The notes under the pieces: generated by a model
Seen by the model: the letters and a program-made list of their open reading frames with translations, nothing else
Database searches by the model: none
What the model was told of the DNA's origin: nothing
Made by a program: the position numbers and the translations under genes
Assembly (NCBI RefSeq): GCF_022846435.1
Contig: NZ_AP025627.1
Span: 282,001 to 346,000 of the forward strand
DNA: 64,000 bases
Direction of reading: 5' to 3'
Source: Parageobacillus sp. KH3-4
Lineage (GTDB): Bacteria; Bacillota; Bacilli; Bacillales; Anoxybacillaceae
Shown here: positions 26,691-36,153 of the stretch, piece after piece
Layout of the letters: every line of letters begins with the position of its first letter
Position numbering within the stretch: the first letter of the stretch is position 1

Positions 26691-29600
26691 ATGAAAAACT
26701 GGAAAAAAACCGCCGTTTCACTTGGGCTTGCTTCTATGCTTGTCCTGCCTAGTTTTGCCCAAGCGTCCACAATGCCGCCATTGGAGCAGTGGAAGAAGCA
26801 GCATGACCAGCAACATGCCGCAAAGGCCCGTCTCGCTTATAAACAGCTGAAAGAGGCGCAAGGCCAAATCAGCGAAGATATGCTGATCGTAAAGTACAAA
26901 GAGAAAATTCCTGCCAGCGTCCACCGCAGCCTCGGCGCAACGGTGAAAAAATCGTTTCCGCAGTTAGGCTATGATGTCGTAACAGTGCAAAAAGGAAAAA
27001 CGATGCAAGAAGTCATGCGCGCCTATGCTAAGCTGAAAGCCGTTAAGAGCGTCACGCCTAGTTTTACATATAAAAAGCTTGGCACGAATGATCCGAAAAA
27101 CAATAAAATGTACCCGCTTTCGTTATTGCAGATCGACAAAGCGTTGCAGCTTGCCGGCAAACATAGCGTAACGGTGGCGGTCATTGATACCGGTCTGGAT
27201 ATGAAGCATCCTGACTTAAAAGCACAGCTGCTTCCATCGTATAACGCAGCCAATCCGGCAAGCCCGGGAGTCAAAGATATTCACGGAACGCATGTTGCCG
27301 GGATTATCGGGGCGACCGCCAACAACGGCATTGGCGCACATGGCATCAATCCAAATGTGAAAATTTTGCCGATTGACGTCTTTAACGGCAGCTTGGGAGC
27401 GAGCGACTATGTTATTGCGCAAGGGATTTTATACGCCATTGAAAAAGGTGCAAAAGTCATTAATATGAGCCTGGGCGGCTATTTCAGCTCCCCGATTTTG
27501 GAAGATGCCGTGAAAAAAGCGATTGACGCCGGCATAACGGTCGTTGCGGCAGCGGGCAACGAATCAACCGATATGTATTCCATTCCGGCATCGTATGAAG
27601 GTGTCATTAGTGTCGGAGCTACTGACAGCGAAAACCATTTAGCGAACTTTTCCAACTACGGTCCATCCGTGGATATTGTCGCGCCGGGTGTCGATGTCTA
27701 CAGCACCGTTTATGATCCGACAAAAGGAGCGTCCTTTGCGGAATTAAGCGGAACATCGATGGCTGCTCCGGTTGTTGCGGGCGTGGCATCGCTCATTTTA
27801 TCAAAATATCCGAACTTAAAGCCATACGAAGTGGAAGCCATTTTAGAAAAAACGGCGACCGATCTTGGTGAAAAGGGCTATGATTTAAAATACGCGAACG
27901 GCCTTGTCAATCCGGTTGCCGCGTTAAACTTTGACATAAAGAAATTGCCGAAAAAAGAAACATGGACTGATGAAACGATTCTCGCCAAAGCCGCTCCGCT
28001 GCAGTTAACGGAAGAGGCGGCAACGAAAACAGGAAGCTTCACAGCGCCGGAACAAATCGACTGGATGAAGGTGGACATAAAAGCTGGGGAAAGCGTCCAA
28101 GCCGTGCTGGAAGGGGCGAAAGATTACGATTACAAGCTGATATTGCGCTTCTACCCTAAAGGCAAAAAACAATCCGAAAAGCCGATCAATGTCAATGACA
28201 CGCGCGCTGGAGAAATAGAAGGAAAATTGTTTACAGCAAAAGAAGACGGCACGCTTGTCATCGGCGTCACTGATGCGAACGGCAGCTATAGCACGCAAGG
28301 AAAATCGAAGTACACATTAACGCTGCAAAAACTGACAACGTTGGCGGCGGACAATTCCACCGAAGACAATCCAATTGCCATTGAACAGCTTCCATTTGAC
28401 AGCGACCAGTCAGAATTTGCGCCGTTTACTTTTGTTCCGGAAAAAGAGGGAGAAGCGGATTACGATTACTTCACTTTTAAAGTGGAAAAACCGACGACAG
28501 TGAAATTAAACCTTTCGCCGGTTCCGGGCATTGATTCGACAATCAACGTTTACTTCGCGGAAGATTTTTATCATCCATCTGCCGATGACGATGGCCCGTA
28601 TCCGATTGCGACGGCCAATAATAACGGCAGCGGAAAAGGCGAGACAGTCACGTTGGAAGCACAGCCGGAAATGGAATATGTCATTGAAGTAGCAAGCGAA
28701 CCGCCGTTGGATTCTTGGAACTACAGTTCGTACTCAACAGTTTCCAGCGCGATAGAAGGCACGCCAGCGTCGGCCATTCCGTACCGCTTAACGGTTGAGC
28801 CGGTCACCATGCCGCCGGATGAAGATGGATATCCGATGATGGATGATACGGAAGAGCCGGTGCCACCATCGGAAGAGATGCTTCCGCCTGAAGGAACGCA
28901 GCTAAACAAAAAAGCGAAAGAAAAGCAGGATATTATAATAGAAGATGACGATTCACTGTATTCTTTCGACAAAGAAGAAGTACAGCAAATAAAAGAAAAG
29001 GCGCTTCCTTATAACCTTGGCGATAAGCAGTCAGCGTATATTCAATTTGGGGAAGACCGCGATGTTTACAAGCTGTCTTCTGTCGCTGACACAGCGTTTT
29101 ACCGCTTTACATTTGATCTGCCTGATGATATGATGCCAGAAGCGATAGTGTATGAATACGACCCGAAACAAGACGACTTATATCCCGTTAGCGAATATAA
29201 CGGCTATGACTACTTTACAGGCCAAAAGACAAACATATTCACGCTAGCGTTAGAAAAAGGAAAACAATATTATTTATTGGTTGCCAATGGCAGCTACCAA
29301 CCGTCTGCTGATCCATATACATTTACATCGGGAAAATTAATGAACGCGCCGAAAGACGCGAATGAAAACAATAATGAGCCAATTCTCGCGACGGTTGTTC
29401 AGCCGAACAAGACGGTGACAGGCAATTTCGCGTTGACCAATGATGTGGACATATACTATTACAAGCACCGCGCCAACGATGACATATTCACATTCTTTGC
29501 GCGCCCGGATAAATTGGCAAACAAAGCAAGCTTGCCAACCGACTTGCAAGGCACGTTAATTCCGTTTGTAGAAGTGGTGGAAGATACGGACGGAAACATG

Positions 29601-30167
29601 TCCATTGACGATGAAGAAGCAGGGAAAATGGTTGAATTTGCACCGACCGGATTCAATCCGATGTACGATGTGAACGGTTCGTTTAAAGCGAAGAAAAACA
29701 CAGGCTATTTCTTTATAGTAAGCAACTTTATGTACGATGGATTAACGCTTCAATCGTACCGCTTCGGCATTGAAACGCTGCCGAAAAAAGATGAAGATGC
29801 GGGATCCGTTGTGAAAAACAACGTGCCATCTAAACCGCTCAGTTTGAAACAGTCGGGAAATACGTACAAAGCAACCGGCTATTTGAACGCGTCCGTCGAT
29901 TACGGCGATAAAGATTATTACGCGTTTACCGCGGCAAAAGACGGCAAATTTACCGTCCAGCTTGCCGGCGGCATTACGATGGACGGCGTCATCACTATTT
30001 ATAATGGAAAAGGCGAGCTTGTGCAAACATTCGACTATTACGGCGAGGGCGACAGCGAAATCGCTACCGTTACTTTGAAAAAAGGAAAATATTACATTGC
30101 CGTGGAAGATAGTTTTGCCCGCCCAAGCGCACAACCATATACGCTTTCCATTTCACTAGTCAAATAA
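26691..30167 (+). CDS. Large secreted S8 (subtilisin-like) serine protease
   Basis: An 1158-residue extracellular protease. Signal peptide to about residue 26 (SFAQAS), an inhibitor-like propeptide (residues 55-130), then the S8 domain with D166 (AVIDTGLD), H198 (DIHGTHVAG) and S356 (GTSMAAPVVAG). The remaining 700 residues are a series of beta-sandwich, PPC-like pre-peptidase domains (for example YDYFTFKVEKPTTVKLNLSP) rich in acidic residues, with a DE/P-rich linker near residues 700-750. There is no SLH or sortase signal, so it is secreted or held by its C-terminal domains. ATG 26691 follows AGGAGGAAGG. It sits in the S-layer region and may process surface proteins. Confidence 0.93.
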   Translation: MKNWKKTAVSLGLASMLVLPSFAQASTMPPLEQWKKQHDQQHAAKARLAYKQLKEAQGQISEDMLIVKYKEKIPASVHRSLGATVKKSFPQLGYDVVTVQKGKTMQEVMRAYAKLKAVKSVTPSFTYKKLGTNDPKNNKMYPLSLLQIDKALQLAGKHSVTVAVIDTGLDMKHPDLKAQLLPSYNAANPASPGVKDIHGTHVAGIIGATANNGIGAHGINPNVKILPIDVFNGSLGASDYVIAQGILYAIEKGAKVINMSLGGYFSSPILEDAVKKAIDAGITVVAAAGNESTDMYSIPASYEGVISVGATDSENHLANFSNYGPSVDIVAPGVDVYSTVYDPTKGASFAELSGTSMAAPVVAGVASLILSKYPNLKPYEVEAILEKTATDLGEKGYDLKYANGLVNPVAALNFDIKKLPKKETWTDETILAKAAPLQLTEEAATKTGSFTAPEQIDWMKVDIKAGESVQAVLEGAKDYDYKLILRFYPKGKKQSEKPINVNDTRAGEIEGKLFTAKEDGTLVIGVTDANGSYSTQGKSKYTLTLQKLTTLAADNSTEDNPIAIEQLPFDSDQSEFAPFTFVPEKEGEADYDYFTFKVEKPTTVKLNLSPVPGIDSTINVYFAEDFYHPSADDDGPYPIATANNNGSGKGETVTLEAQPEMEYVIEVASEPPLDSWNYSSYSTVSSAIEGTPASAIPYRLTVEPVTMPPDEDGYPMMDDTEEPVPPSEEMLPPEGTQLNKKAKEKQDIIIEDDDSLYSFDKEEVQQIKEKALPYNLGDKQSAYIQFGEDRDVYKLSSVADTAFYRFTFDLPDDMMPEAIVYEYDPKQDDLYPVSEYNGYDYFTGQKTNIFTLALEKGKQYYLLVANGSYQPSADPYTFTSGKLMNAPKDANENNNEPILATVVQPNKTVTGNFALTNDVDIYYYKHRANDDIFTFFARPDKLANKASLPTDLQGTLIPFVEVVEDTDGNMSIDDEEAGKMVEFAPTGFNPMYDVNGSFKAKKNTGYFFIVSNFMYDGLTLQSYRFGIETLPKKDEDAGSVVKNNVPSKPLSLKQSGNTYKATGYLNASVDYGDKDYYAFTAAKDGKFTVQLAGGITMDGVITIYNGKGELVQTFDYYGEGDSEIATVTLKKGKYYIAVEDSFARPSAQPYTLSISLVK

Positions 30168-30175
30168 TAATGAAG

Positions 30176-30214
30176 AAAAAAGATGCTTCCAAACGCATTT
30201 GGAGCATCTTTTTT
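30176..30214 (+). terminator. Intrinsic terminator of the subtilase gene
   Basis: AGATGCTTCCAAA pairs with TTTGGAGCATCT (one bulge), flanked by A's and T's. Confidence 0.88.
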
Positions 30215-30292
30215 CTACTTCGGTTTTCATTCCATCCTGTTTTCGAATCTATGTTACTATGAAAATAGCAAATCACAAAGGAGACGAGGCAT

Positions 30293-31900
30293 ATGCGCAA
30301 ATATTCTTTCCTTCTTTTCTTTGTCATGGCGTTCATCTTTGGCGGAAAAGCCGTTGATGCCCATGTCATTGACCTCACCAATAAAGCCCAAGTGCAAAGC
30401 AGCTACGAAGACTTTTATCCGCTTATTGCTCGCTATAAAGGTACAAGCGGGGTGACCATTGAAAGTTACAGCCCGAAATGGCGCACGACAGCGCAATTAA
30501 AAGCGCTTGAGGCGGAGCTTTTGGCGAACAAACATGGCCCAGAGCTTTCTCTTCTTGGGAAAATCATGATTTTTCCTGATTATCCGGCCGGAGAAAATGT
30601 GCTCGGGCAATACTTTGCCGAATACCAAATCGGAAAGACGCTGTCGCTATTGCCTAACCGGGTTATCCACTTATATGGCGGAAACGATTTTACGACCGTT
30701 GCGCAAATGGCGACAACGCTTGCTCATGAATACGGACATCATTTTACCTATTATTATTTAATCAACAAAGAGCAGCTGAAGCCGGCTGATTGGCTTCGCT
30801 CCAAATATGCTGCGGCGCGCGAACTGTTTCGCTATCCGTCCGTACACGCTGACGGAAGCGGCGCCTACGAATGGTCATTGCCGGAAATATTGGCGGAAGA
30901 CTATGTGCAGCTGTTTGGCTCGCCGCTTGCGGTAAAAGGACATATGCAAATGAATGTCCACATTCCGACGCCGTTTGAGCTTTCCAGCCTGCAAGAATAT
31001 TGGAAGCAGCGGCTTGGAAACAACTATGCCGTCCAATCCCCGCTGCCGCTTCGCTTAACAGGCTATATGCCGGATTCCATAAATGCGTCATACTATCATT
31101 TGCGGCTTTATTTATACAGCCCGAAAGCGCCGGCATATATTAATGCGCAAGACGGCGACGGACGGTACGCTTCCGTTTACGTTGGCACGCGATCCGCGGG
31201 CGTATCGGAAAGCTGGTACCATCCATCTGCGCTTCCTGATGATGTTTCATGGCTTTTTCAAAAAGATTTGAACGACCGTGTATTATTCCGCGCTGTTCTG
31301 CCAATGTCAAAGGGATTTAACCGCGGCTCGGAAACACTGGCGGTCAATTACCGCAACATTGCCGCAAGCGTCAGCTCCCGCCCGCTGTTTCCGGACGTAG
31401 AAGATGAAGAGACGAAGCAAGCCGTGAAACTATTGTACGACCGCGGAATCATCACGGGCTATTCGGACGGCACGTTTCGCCCAAGTGAAAAGCTGTTGCG
31501 CCGCCACGCCGCCAGCATGCTTGTCCGCGCGTTCGGCTTGACATTGCCAGAAGGATATAAAATGAAGGCAACGGATATGAAAGAAGGAGATGTTGGATAC
31601 AAAGAAATGGAAATTGCGGAAGCCCATGGGCTGCTTGGAAAAGGGGGAAAGCTCCGTCCGAATGAGTATATGACAAGAGCACAGATGGCGGTGGTACTTG
31701 TCCGCGCTTGCTCCGATATATACAAACGGCCGGAGGTGTTGCGTTCGTTCCGGGATGTCCCGCCATCGTTTTGGGCGTACAACGAAATCCAGACGCTCGC
31801 CTATAATGGCATTACCATCGCCGATCCGTTCCGTCCAAACGAAATGATTACAAGAGGGCAGTTTTCTTTATTTTTAAAACGAACGCTTGAAAAGAAATAG
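30293..31900 (+). CDS. SLH-anchored zinc metallopeptidase-like protein
   Basis: A 535-residue exported protein with signal peptide (to about residue 23). The N-terminal part has a gluzincin-type zinc motif: H145-E146-YG-H149, followed by a glutamate-bearing helix (LPEILAEDYVQLF, E198 or E202) that could supply the third ligand. A beta-rich domain follows (about 230-350). Three SLH domains close the protein (about 360-535; DRGIITGYSDGTFRPSEKLL is in the first). The SLH domains would hold it on the pyruvylated cell wall polymer. I do not recognise the peptidase family beyond the motif. Strong ribosome site AAAGGAG. Confidence 0.85.
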   Translation: MRKYSFLLFFVMAFIFGGKAVDAHVIDLTNKAQVQSSYEDFYPLIARYKGTSGVTIESYSPKWRTTAQLKALEAELLANKHGPELSLLGKIMIFPDYPAGENVLGQYFAEYQIGKTLSLLPNRVIHLYGGNDFTTVAQMATTLAHEYGHHFTYYYLINKEQLKPADWLRSKYAAARELFRYPSVHADGSGAYEWSLPEILAEDYVQLFGSPLAVKGHMQMNVHIPTPFELSSLQEYWKQRLGNNYAVQSPLPLRLTGYMPDSINASYYHLRLYLYSPKAPAYINAQDGDGRYASVYVGTRSAGVSESWYHPSALPDDVSWLFQKDLNDRVLFRAVLPMSKGFNRGSETLAVNYRNIAASVSSRPLFPDVEDEETKQAVKLLYDRGIITGYSDGTFRPSEKLLRRHAASMLVRAFGLTLPEGYKMKATDMKEGDVGYKEMEIAEAHGLLGKGGKLRPNEYMTRAQMAVVLVRACSDIYKRPEVLRSFRDVPPSFWAYNEIQTLAYNGITIADPFRPNEMITRGQFSLFLKRTLEKK

Positions 31901-31929
31901 CCGCAAGGAGACATCCCTTGCGGCTTTTT
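31900..31929. terminator. Bidirectional terminator between two SLH protein genes
   Basis: GCCGCAAGG (31900-31908) pairs with CCTTGCGGC (31916-31924), T's follow. The opposite gene ends four bases further on. Confidence 0.85.
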
Positions 31930-31932
31930 GCG

Positions 31933-32922
31933 CTACTGGCGCATAGCGCGGTACAAAAATGCGGCGAATTGCGCGCGTGTGACAGGCTCATTCGGGCCAA
32001 ACGAGCCATCCGTGCGCCCCGTGGCGATTCCAGACGCCGCCAATGCTTGAATGTCGCGATACGCCCAAAAGCTTGGCGGCACATCGGTAAATGATTTCGC
32101 CGCAGCTGGCGGCTGTAAGCGAAATGCCCTCGTCAGCACCGCTGCCAGCTGCGCGCGCGTCAACGTATCTTCCGGATGAAACTTTCCATTGCTTCCGTTC
32201 ATGATTCCTTTTTTTTGTACCGCCCGAATCGCTCCAAGCGCCCAGTAGTCATTTGGCACATCATTAAACGTTCTCGAGCGGTCGGACAGATTCAAATCCA
32301 AATACTCTGCCAAATACGCGGCGACTTCCGCGCGCGTAATCGGTTCATTTGGTTTAAAGTAGCTGTCTTCATAGCCGATAACGAGCTCTTGTTCCGACAG
32401 GGCACGAACTTCATCGAACGCCCAGTGGGAAGAAGCGACATCTTGAAATCGCCCCGGCGCCAAGCGGTATGCTAACACTCGTTTTGCCCCGATATATTTT
32501 TTGCTCCAGTAATACGGATCATTAAGCGAGGAAATGGTCACGCCTTTTGAAGAAGAAGAATGAATAAATTGATTGTTTCCTATGTATATTCCCGCATGGG
32601 AAGCTCCTTTTCCGCTTGTGTTGAAAAAGACGAGGTCACCGACGCGCAAATCGCTTTTGTCGACACGTTTCCCCATCCGATACATATCGGCCGTCGTCCT
32701 TGGCATATCAATGCCGATCGACTGGTAGACATGCCGGATAAATCCCGAGCAGTCGAATCCTTTTGCTGTCGTGCCGCCCCATTGGTACGGGACTCCGATA
32801 TACTGCTTTGCTGCCGGAACGATTTGGTCGTAGTTCACGCTCGCTTCTGCTTGCTCGGCGCGAGCGCCCACTACGAAAACGCTCCCGCCGAGCAACAGAG
32901 CCAGAGCCAATTGCCTCCGCAT
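31933..32922 (-). CDS. NlpC/P60 endopeptidase with three SLH domains
   Basis: A 329-residue cell wall hydrolase. After a signal peptide (to about residue 27, AEQAEAS) comes an NlpC/P60 domain with C58 (FDCSGFIRHVY), H109 (SHAGIYIG) and H121. Three SLH domains follow (about 152-329; VIGYEDSYFKPNEPITRAEV is in the first). It cuts peptidoglycan stem peptides while held on the wall polymer. ATG 32922 follows AAAGGAGATGGG; the upstream extension to 32967 lacks a ribosome site. It is divergent from the S-layer gene, with about 430 bases between. Confidence 0.93.
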   Translation of the reverse strand: MRRQLALALLLGGSVFVVGARAEQAEASVNYDQIVPAAKQYIGVPYQWGGTTAKGFDCSGFIRHVYQSIGIDMPRTTADMYRMGKRVDKSDLRVGDLVFFNTSGKGASHAGIYIGNNQFIHSSSSKGVTISSLNDPYYWSKKYIGAKRVLAYRLAPGRFQDVASSHWAFDEVRALSEQELVIGYEDSYFKPNEPITRAEVAAYLAEYLDLNLSDRSRTFNDVPNDYWALGAIRAVQKKGIMNGSNGKFHPEDTLTRAQLAAVLTRAFRLQPPAAAKSFTDVPPSFWAYRDIQALAASGIATGRTDGSFGPNEPVTRAQFAAFLYRAMRQ

Positions 32923-33114
32923 TTTCCCATCTCCTTTACTCCGGCGAAATTGTACGAATTTTGTCACTATTGCTAGTTTATCATAATCATTTTTTGGGGA
33001 CGTTACAGTTTCTTCTCGGAAACATTACAATTTTGTAACAAATTTTTAGTCATACCGCCTATTAATATCGCATATAGTAATTTTGTTAAAACAAACACGA
33101 TTTTCAAAAAACTC

Positions 33115-33142
33115 TTGCATGATATGTTATTTTTAGTAGAAT
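33115..33142 (+). promoter_or_regulatory. Upstream promoter P1 of the S-layer gene
   Basis: TTGCAT (33115-33120), 16-base spacer, TAGAAT (33137-33142). Weaker than P2 and about 85 bases before it. Confidence 0.4.
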
Positions 33143-33199
33143 ATTAGCTAGAAAGAGAATTTTGCGTCTGTTTCATAGAAATAAATCTGCAGGAATACA

Positions 33200-33228
33200 T
33201 TGACAAGCTGCCTATAAAAAACTATACT
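33200..33228 (+). promoter_or_regulatory. Main promoter P2 of the S-layer gene
   Basis: TTGACA (33200-33205), 17-base spacer, TATACT (33223-33228): one of the strongest sigma-A promoter matches in the window, as expected for an S-layer gene. It implies a leader of about 118 nt. Confidence 0.8.
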
Positions 33229-33244
33229 AGTAATTGTTTAGTAG

Positions 33245-33300
33245 CTAAATTTAAGAGGGTTATGGGGAAAGTGTACATACAGCGAATCTCTTAAATTTAG
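33245..33300 (+). repeat. 13-bp perfect inverted repeat in the S-layer mRNA leader
   Basis: CTAAATTTAAGAG (33245-33257) pairs exactly with CTCTTAAATTTAG (33288-33300). It starts about ten bases after the predicted P2 transcript start, so the mRNA would carry a 5'-terminal hairpin. Such 5' hairpins stabilise transcripts; the role here is inferred. Confidence 0.8.
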
Positions 33301-33352
33301 TTTCTTATAAATTCATCAGTTATCACCATAAAAAGGGGAGGAAATAATACAG

Positions 33353-35935
33353 ATGGCTTACCAACCAAAGTCTTACCGCAAATTTTTGGCTGGTTCCGTA
33401 TCTGCTGCATTAGTTGCGACAGCGGTAGGTCCGGTAGTAGCCAGCGCTGCGTCGTTCAGCGATGTGAATCCGAGCGATCCGCACGCAGAGAACATCAGCG
33501 CTTTAGTGGAATTAGGCTACATTAAAGGATTTACAGATGGCACGTTCAAACCATACGAAAGCATCACTCGCGGCCAAGTAGCGAAAATTTTCGCCCGCAT
33601 TTTAAAAGACCAAGGTTTCCAAGTGCCAGAAGACAAAAAAGCGTTCGACGATGTGCCAGTTGACGCAAAAGACCAAGAGCTTGTCGAAGCAGCGGCAATC
33701 GTGAAAGCTGCTGGCGTTATGACTGGTACTGACGGCAAATTAAATCCTGGCCAACCGATTACTCGCCAACAAATGGCGAAAGTGCTTGTAGAAGCGTTTG
33801 ATTTAACACGCCCAGCAGACTTCAAATCCCAACTTGGCGATTTGGATAAAGCAGATCCGTCATTCCGTGACTACATTCAAACATTAGAAGCAAACGGAAT
33901 AACAAAAACTGCAGACAACAATTACAGACCAACAGATACTGTTACTCGCGCAGCATTCTCTTCATTTGTAAAACGCGCGTTGGATGCGCAAGAAGCAGCT
34001 AAAGCTCCGAAAGTTGAAAGTGTAAGTGCGATTAACGGTACTACATTACAAATTAAATTTAACAAAGCAGTTAATGCTTCTAGTCTTTATGACGCTTCAA
34101 CAAATGTAATTGATAGTAATGCTTTAAAAATCACTCCTACTAGTTCAGCTGCTAATGTTTCAGCTAATAACTTACTAGGTTCATTAAGTGCAGATGGAAA
34201 AGTACTTACAGTAACTGTAAAGGGTGGTTCCGAATATTTTGATGGGACATATGCAGTAGAATTGATGAAAGATAAAGTTGCGCTTAAGGACAACGCATCA
34301 GTATATGTAAATGAATATAAAGGCCTAGTTACTGTAAGCGATAAAGAAGGACCTACAATTACTGGAGTAAGCTATGATGCTTCTGATGCTATCGTAACTT
34401 TCTCTGAAGCTTTAAAATCTGAAGGAACTGTATCATTAAACGGTGTCCAATTAACTCCTGGTACTGATTATGATTTTACTGTTGGAGAAAAAGAACTTAG
34501 AATTAAGAATCTAGAGGCAGGAAAATCTTATACTTTAGCAGTTGTAGGTGCTAAGGACGTAGCTGGTAACTTCTCAACACCAAATACACTAACTTATACT
34601 TTAAATGTGCCAACTGACAATGTTAAGCCAACGGTTGCAGTTTCTGTAAACGGAACAAAAGCTACTTTTAAATTCTCTGAAAACTTAAAGTTAGTAGATG
34701 CAGATGGTGATAGTACTGCTGCTGAATATGCAAAAATCACTTTAGGTAATGGTTCAGTAAAATACTTAACAGCTACAGAACAAGATTCTACTGACAAAAC
34801 AAAATTTGTTCTTGACCTTGACGGAGAACTTACTGGAGATTTCTTAAATACAACTATTAAAGTTGAAGGATTCCAAGATAAAGCAGGTAATACAGGCGAT
34901 GCTTACACTACTTCAGTAACATTACAAAAAGATAAAACAGCGCCTAAATTTGTATCTGCAATGACTAAAGATGACAAGCTAATTGTAAAATATGATGAAG
35001 ATGTGGCAAATGTATCTTTAACTGCTACTGACTTATCTATTAAATTTGTTGATACTGAAGGAGTTTTAACACCTGCTGCTAGCCCTACTACTATCGGTAC
35101 TGTAGCTGACAATTACGATGCTAATGGAAACGGTGTAATTGACGGAGACGAAGAAAACTATATCGTAATTCCTTTAACAGGTTCTCAATTTGTTTCAGGC
35201 GGTAAGTTAAAAGCAGGTACTTATACTGTAACTATCGCTCCTGGTAAAGTAGCTGACACTGCAGCTAATGCTACTACTACTGCAACTACGTTTACTGTAT
35301 CAGTTGCACCTGATACATCTACAAGTGCAATTGTAGAACTTTTATCAGCAACCCAACAAGCAACTCCAGGTCAAATTCTTGTCACATTTAACAATAACAT
35401 GGGACCTTCAGCATTAGTTGCTGCAAACTACAAATTGGGTGGAGTAACTCTACCAAATAATGCAACTCTTACATTCTTAAATGATAAGAAGAATGTTTTA
35501 ATTACACTGCCAGAAGGTTATATAACTGCAAATGGAGATAGAGTTTTAGAAGTAGCTAACTTAAAAGATGTTGATGGCAACACACTTAAAGAGGGTAAGA
35601 CTTCTGTTGTAGTTTCAGGTGTAAAAGAAAACGTTGCTCCAACTGCAACAAAAGTAACTTTAGTAGACGGTCAGAACTTAACAGTGGACTTCTCTGAAGC
35701 TATACAGCTTCCTGCTGGTACTGTAAATGGAGTTAAAGTTAAAGTAAATGGTACAGAAATCCAATTAGATGGTACTACTCCATTTGCATTAGATGCTACT
35801 AAGAAGGTTCTTACTATTAAAGCTGCTTCAACTTCTGCATTTAAATTAACTGATACAATTACTGTTGAGTTCAACGACACTAATATTACAGACCTTGCTG
35901 GAAACGCAGTTAAAAACGCAGTATTAAGCAAATAA
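33353..35935 (+). CDS. S-layer protein (N-terminal SLH, Ig-like repeats, EF-hand)
   Basis: An 860-residue S-layer protein. The N-terminus MAYQPKSYRKFLAGS closely resembles the SbsB signal peptide, cut near residue 31 (VASAAS). Three SLH domains (about 32-210) bind the wall polymer. The rest is a string of bacterial Ig-like domains with recurring FSEALK, FSENLK and DKAGN/DVAGN motifs. A perfect EF-hand calcium loop (DANGNGVIDGDE, residues 589-600) is seen. Codon use changes sharply near residue 220: the SLH part uses GC-richer codons, the rest is AT-rich with A/T-ending codons. The ribosome site is GGGGAGG; expression should be very high. SecA2/SlaP nearby probably assist export. Confidence 0.94.
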   Translation: MAYQPKSYRKFLAGSVSAALVATAVGPVVASAASFSDVNPSDPHAENISALVELGYIKGFTDGTFKPYESITRGQVAKIFARILKDQGFQVPEDKKAFDDVPVDAKDQELVEAAAIVKAAGVMTGTDGKLNPGQPITRQQMAKVLVEAFDLTRPADFKSQLGDLDKADPSFRDYIQTLEANGITKTADNNYRPTDTVTRAAFSSFVKRALDAQEAAKAPKVESVSAINGTTLQIKFNKAVNASSLYDASTNVIDSNALKITPTSSAANVSANNLLGSLSADGKVLTVTVKGGSEYFDGTYAVELMKDKVALKDNASVYVNEYKGLVTVSDKEGPTITGVSYDASDAIVTFSEALKSEGTVSLNGVQLTPGTDYDFTVGEKELRIKNLEAGKSYTLAVVGAKDVAGNFSTPNTLTYTLNVPTDNVKPTVAVSVNGTKATFKFSENLKLVDADGDSTAAEYAKITLGNGSVKYLTATEQDSTDKTKFVLDLDGELTGDFLNTTIKVEGFQDKAGNTGDAYTTSVTLQKDKTAPKFVSAMTKDDKLIVKYDEDVANVSLTATDLSIKFVDTEGVLTPAASPTTIGTVADNYDANGNGVIDGDEENYIVIPLTGSQFVSGGKLKAGTYTVTIAPGKVADTAANATTTATTFTVSVAPDTSTSAIVELLSATQQATPGQILVTFNNNMGPSALVAANYKLGGVTLPNNATLTFLNDKKNVLITLPEGYITANGDRVLEVANLKDVDGNTLKEGKTSVVVSGVKENVAPTATKVTLVDGQNLTVDFSEAIQLPAGTVNGVKVKVNGTEIQLDGTTPFALDATKKVLTIKAASTSAFKLTDTITVEFNDTNITDLAGNAVKNAVLSK

Positions 35936-35986
35936 TAAGCCAACACTGACATGGGGCAGGTGCTTGTCACTACCCGATGTATGTCG

Positions 35987-36027
35987 AAAAGCTCTGCGGA
36001 GATAATCTCTGCGGGGCTTTTCTTTTT
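35987..36027 (+). terminator. Intrinsic terminator of the S-layer gene
   Basis: AAAAGCTCTGCGGAGA and TCTGCGGGGCTTTT form a stem with some G-T pairs, followed by a T-rich run. Confidence 0.75.
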
Positions 36028-36103
36028 GCCCAAATCTGTACTGAGCTTGATTTCAAGATTTCAAATATTATATATTATGATTTTGAACCTACAGTCATAA
36101 AGC

Positions 36104-36137
36104 CTCAATTCCACGGAAGGAATTGAGACTATTTTTG
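36104..36137 (+). terminator. Hairpin terminator upstream of the RadC-like fragment
   Basis: CTCAATTCC (36104-36112) pairs with GGAATTGAG (36119-36127), then a T-run interrupted only by short non-T bases. Confidence 0.65.
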
Positions 36138-36153
36138 TTTTAGGAGGGAAAGG

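Noticed and set aside
31452-31782. Overlapping minus-strand frames over the SLH part of the metallopeptidase gene
   Set aside because: Produced by the repetitive, GC-rich SLH coding sequence; no start signals.
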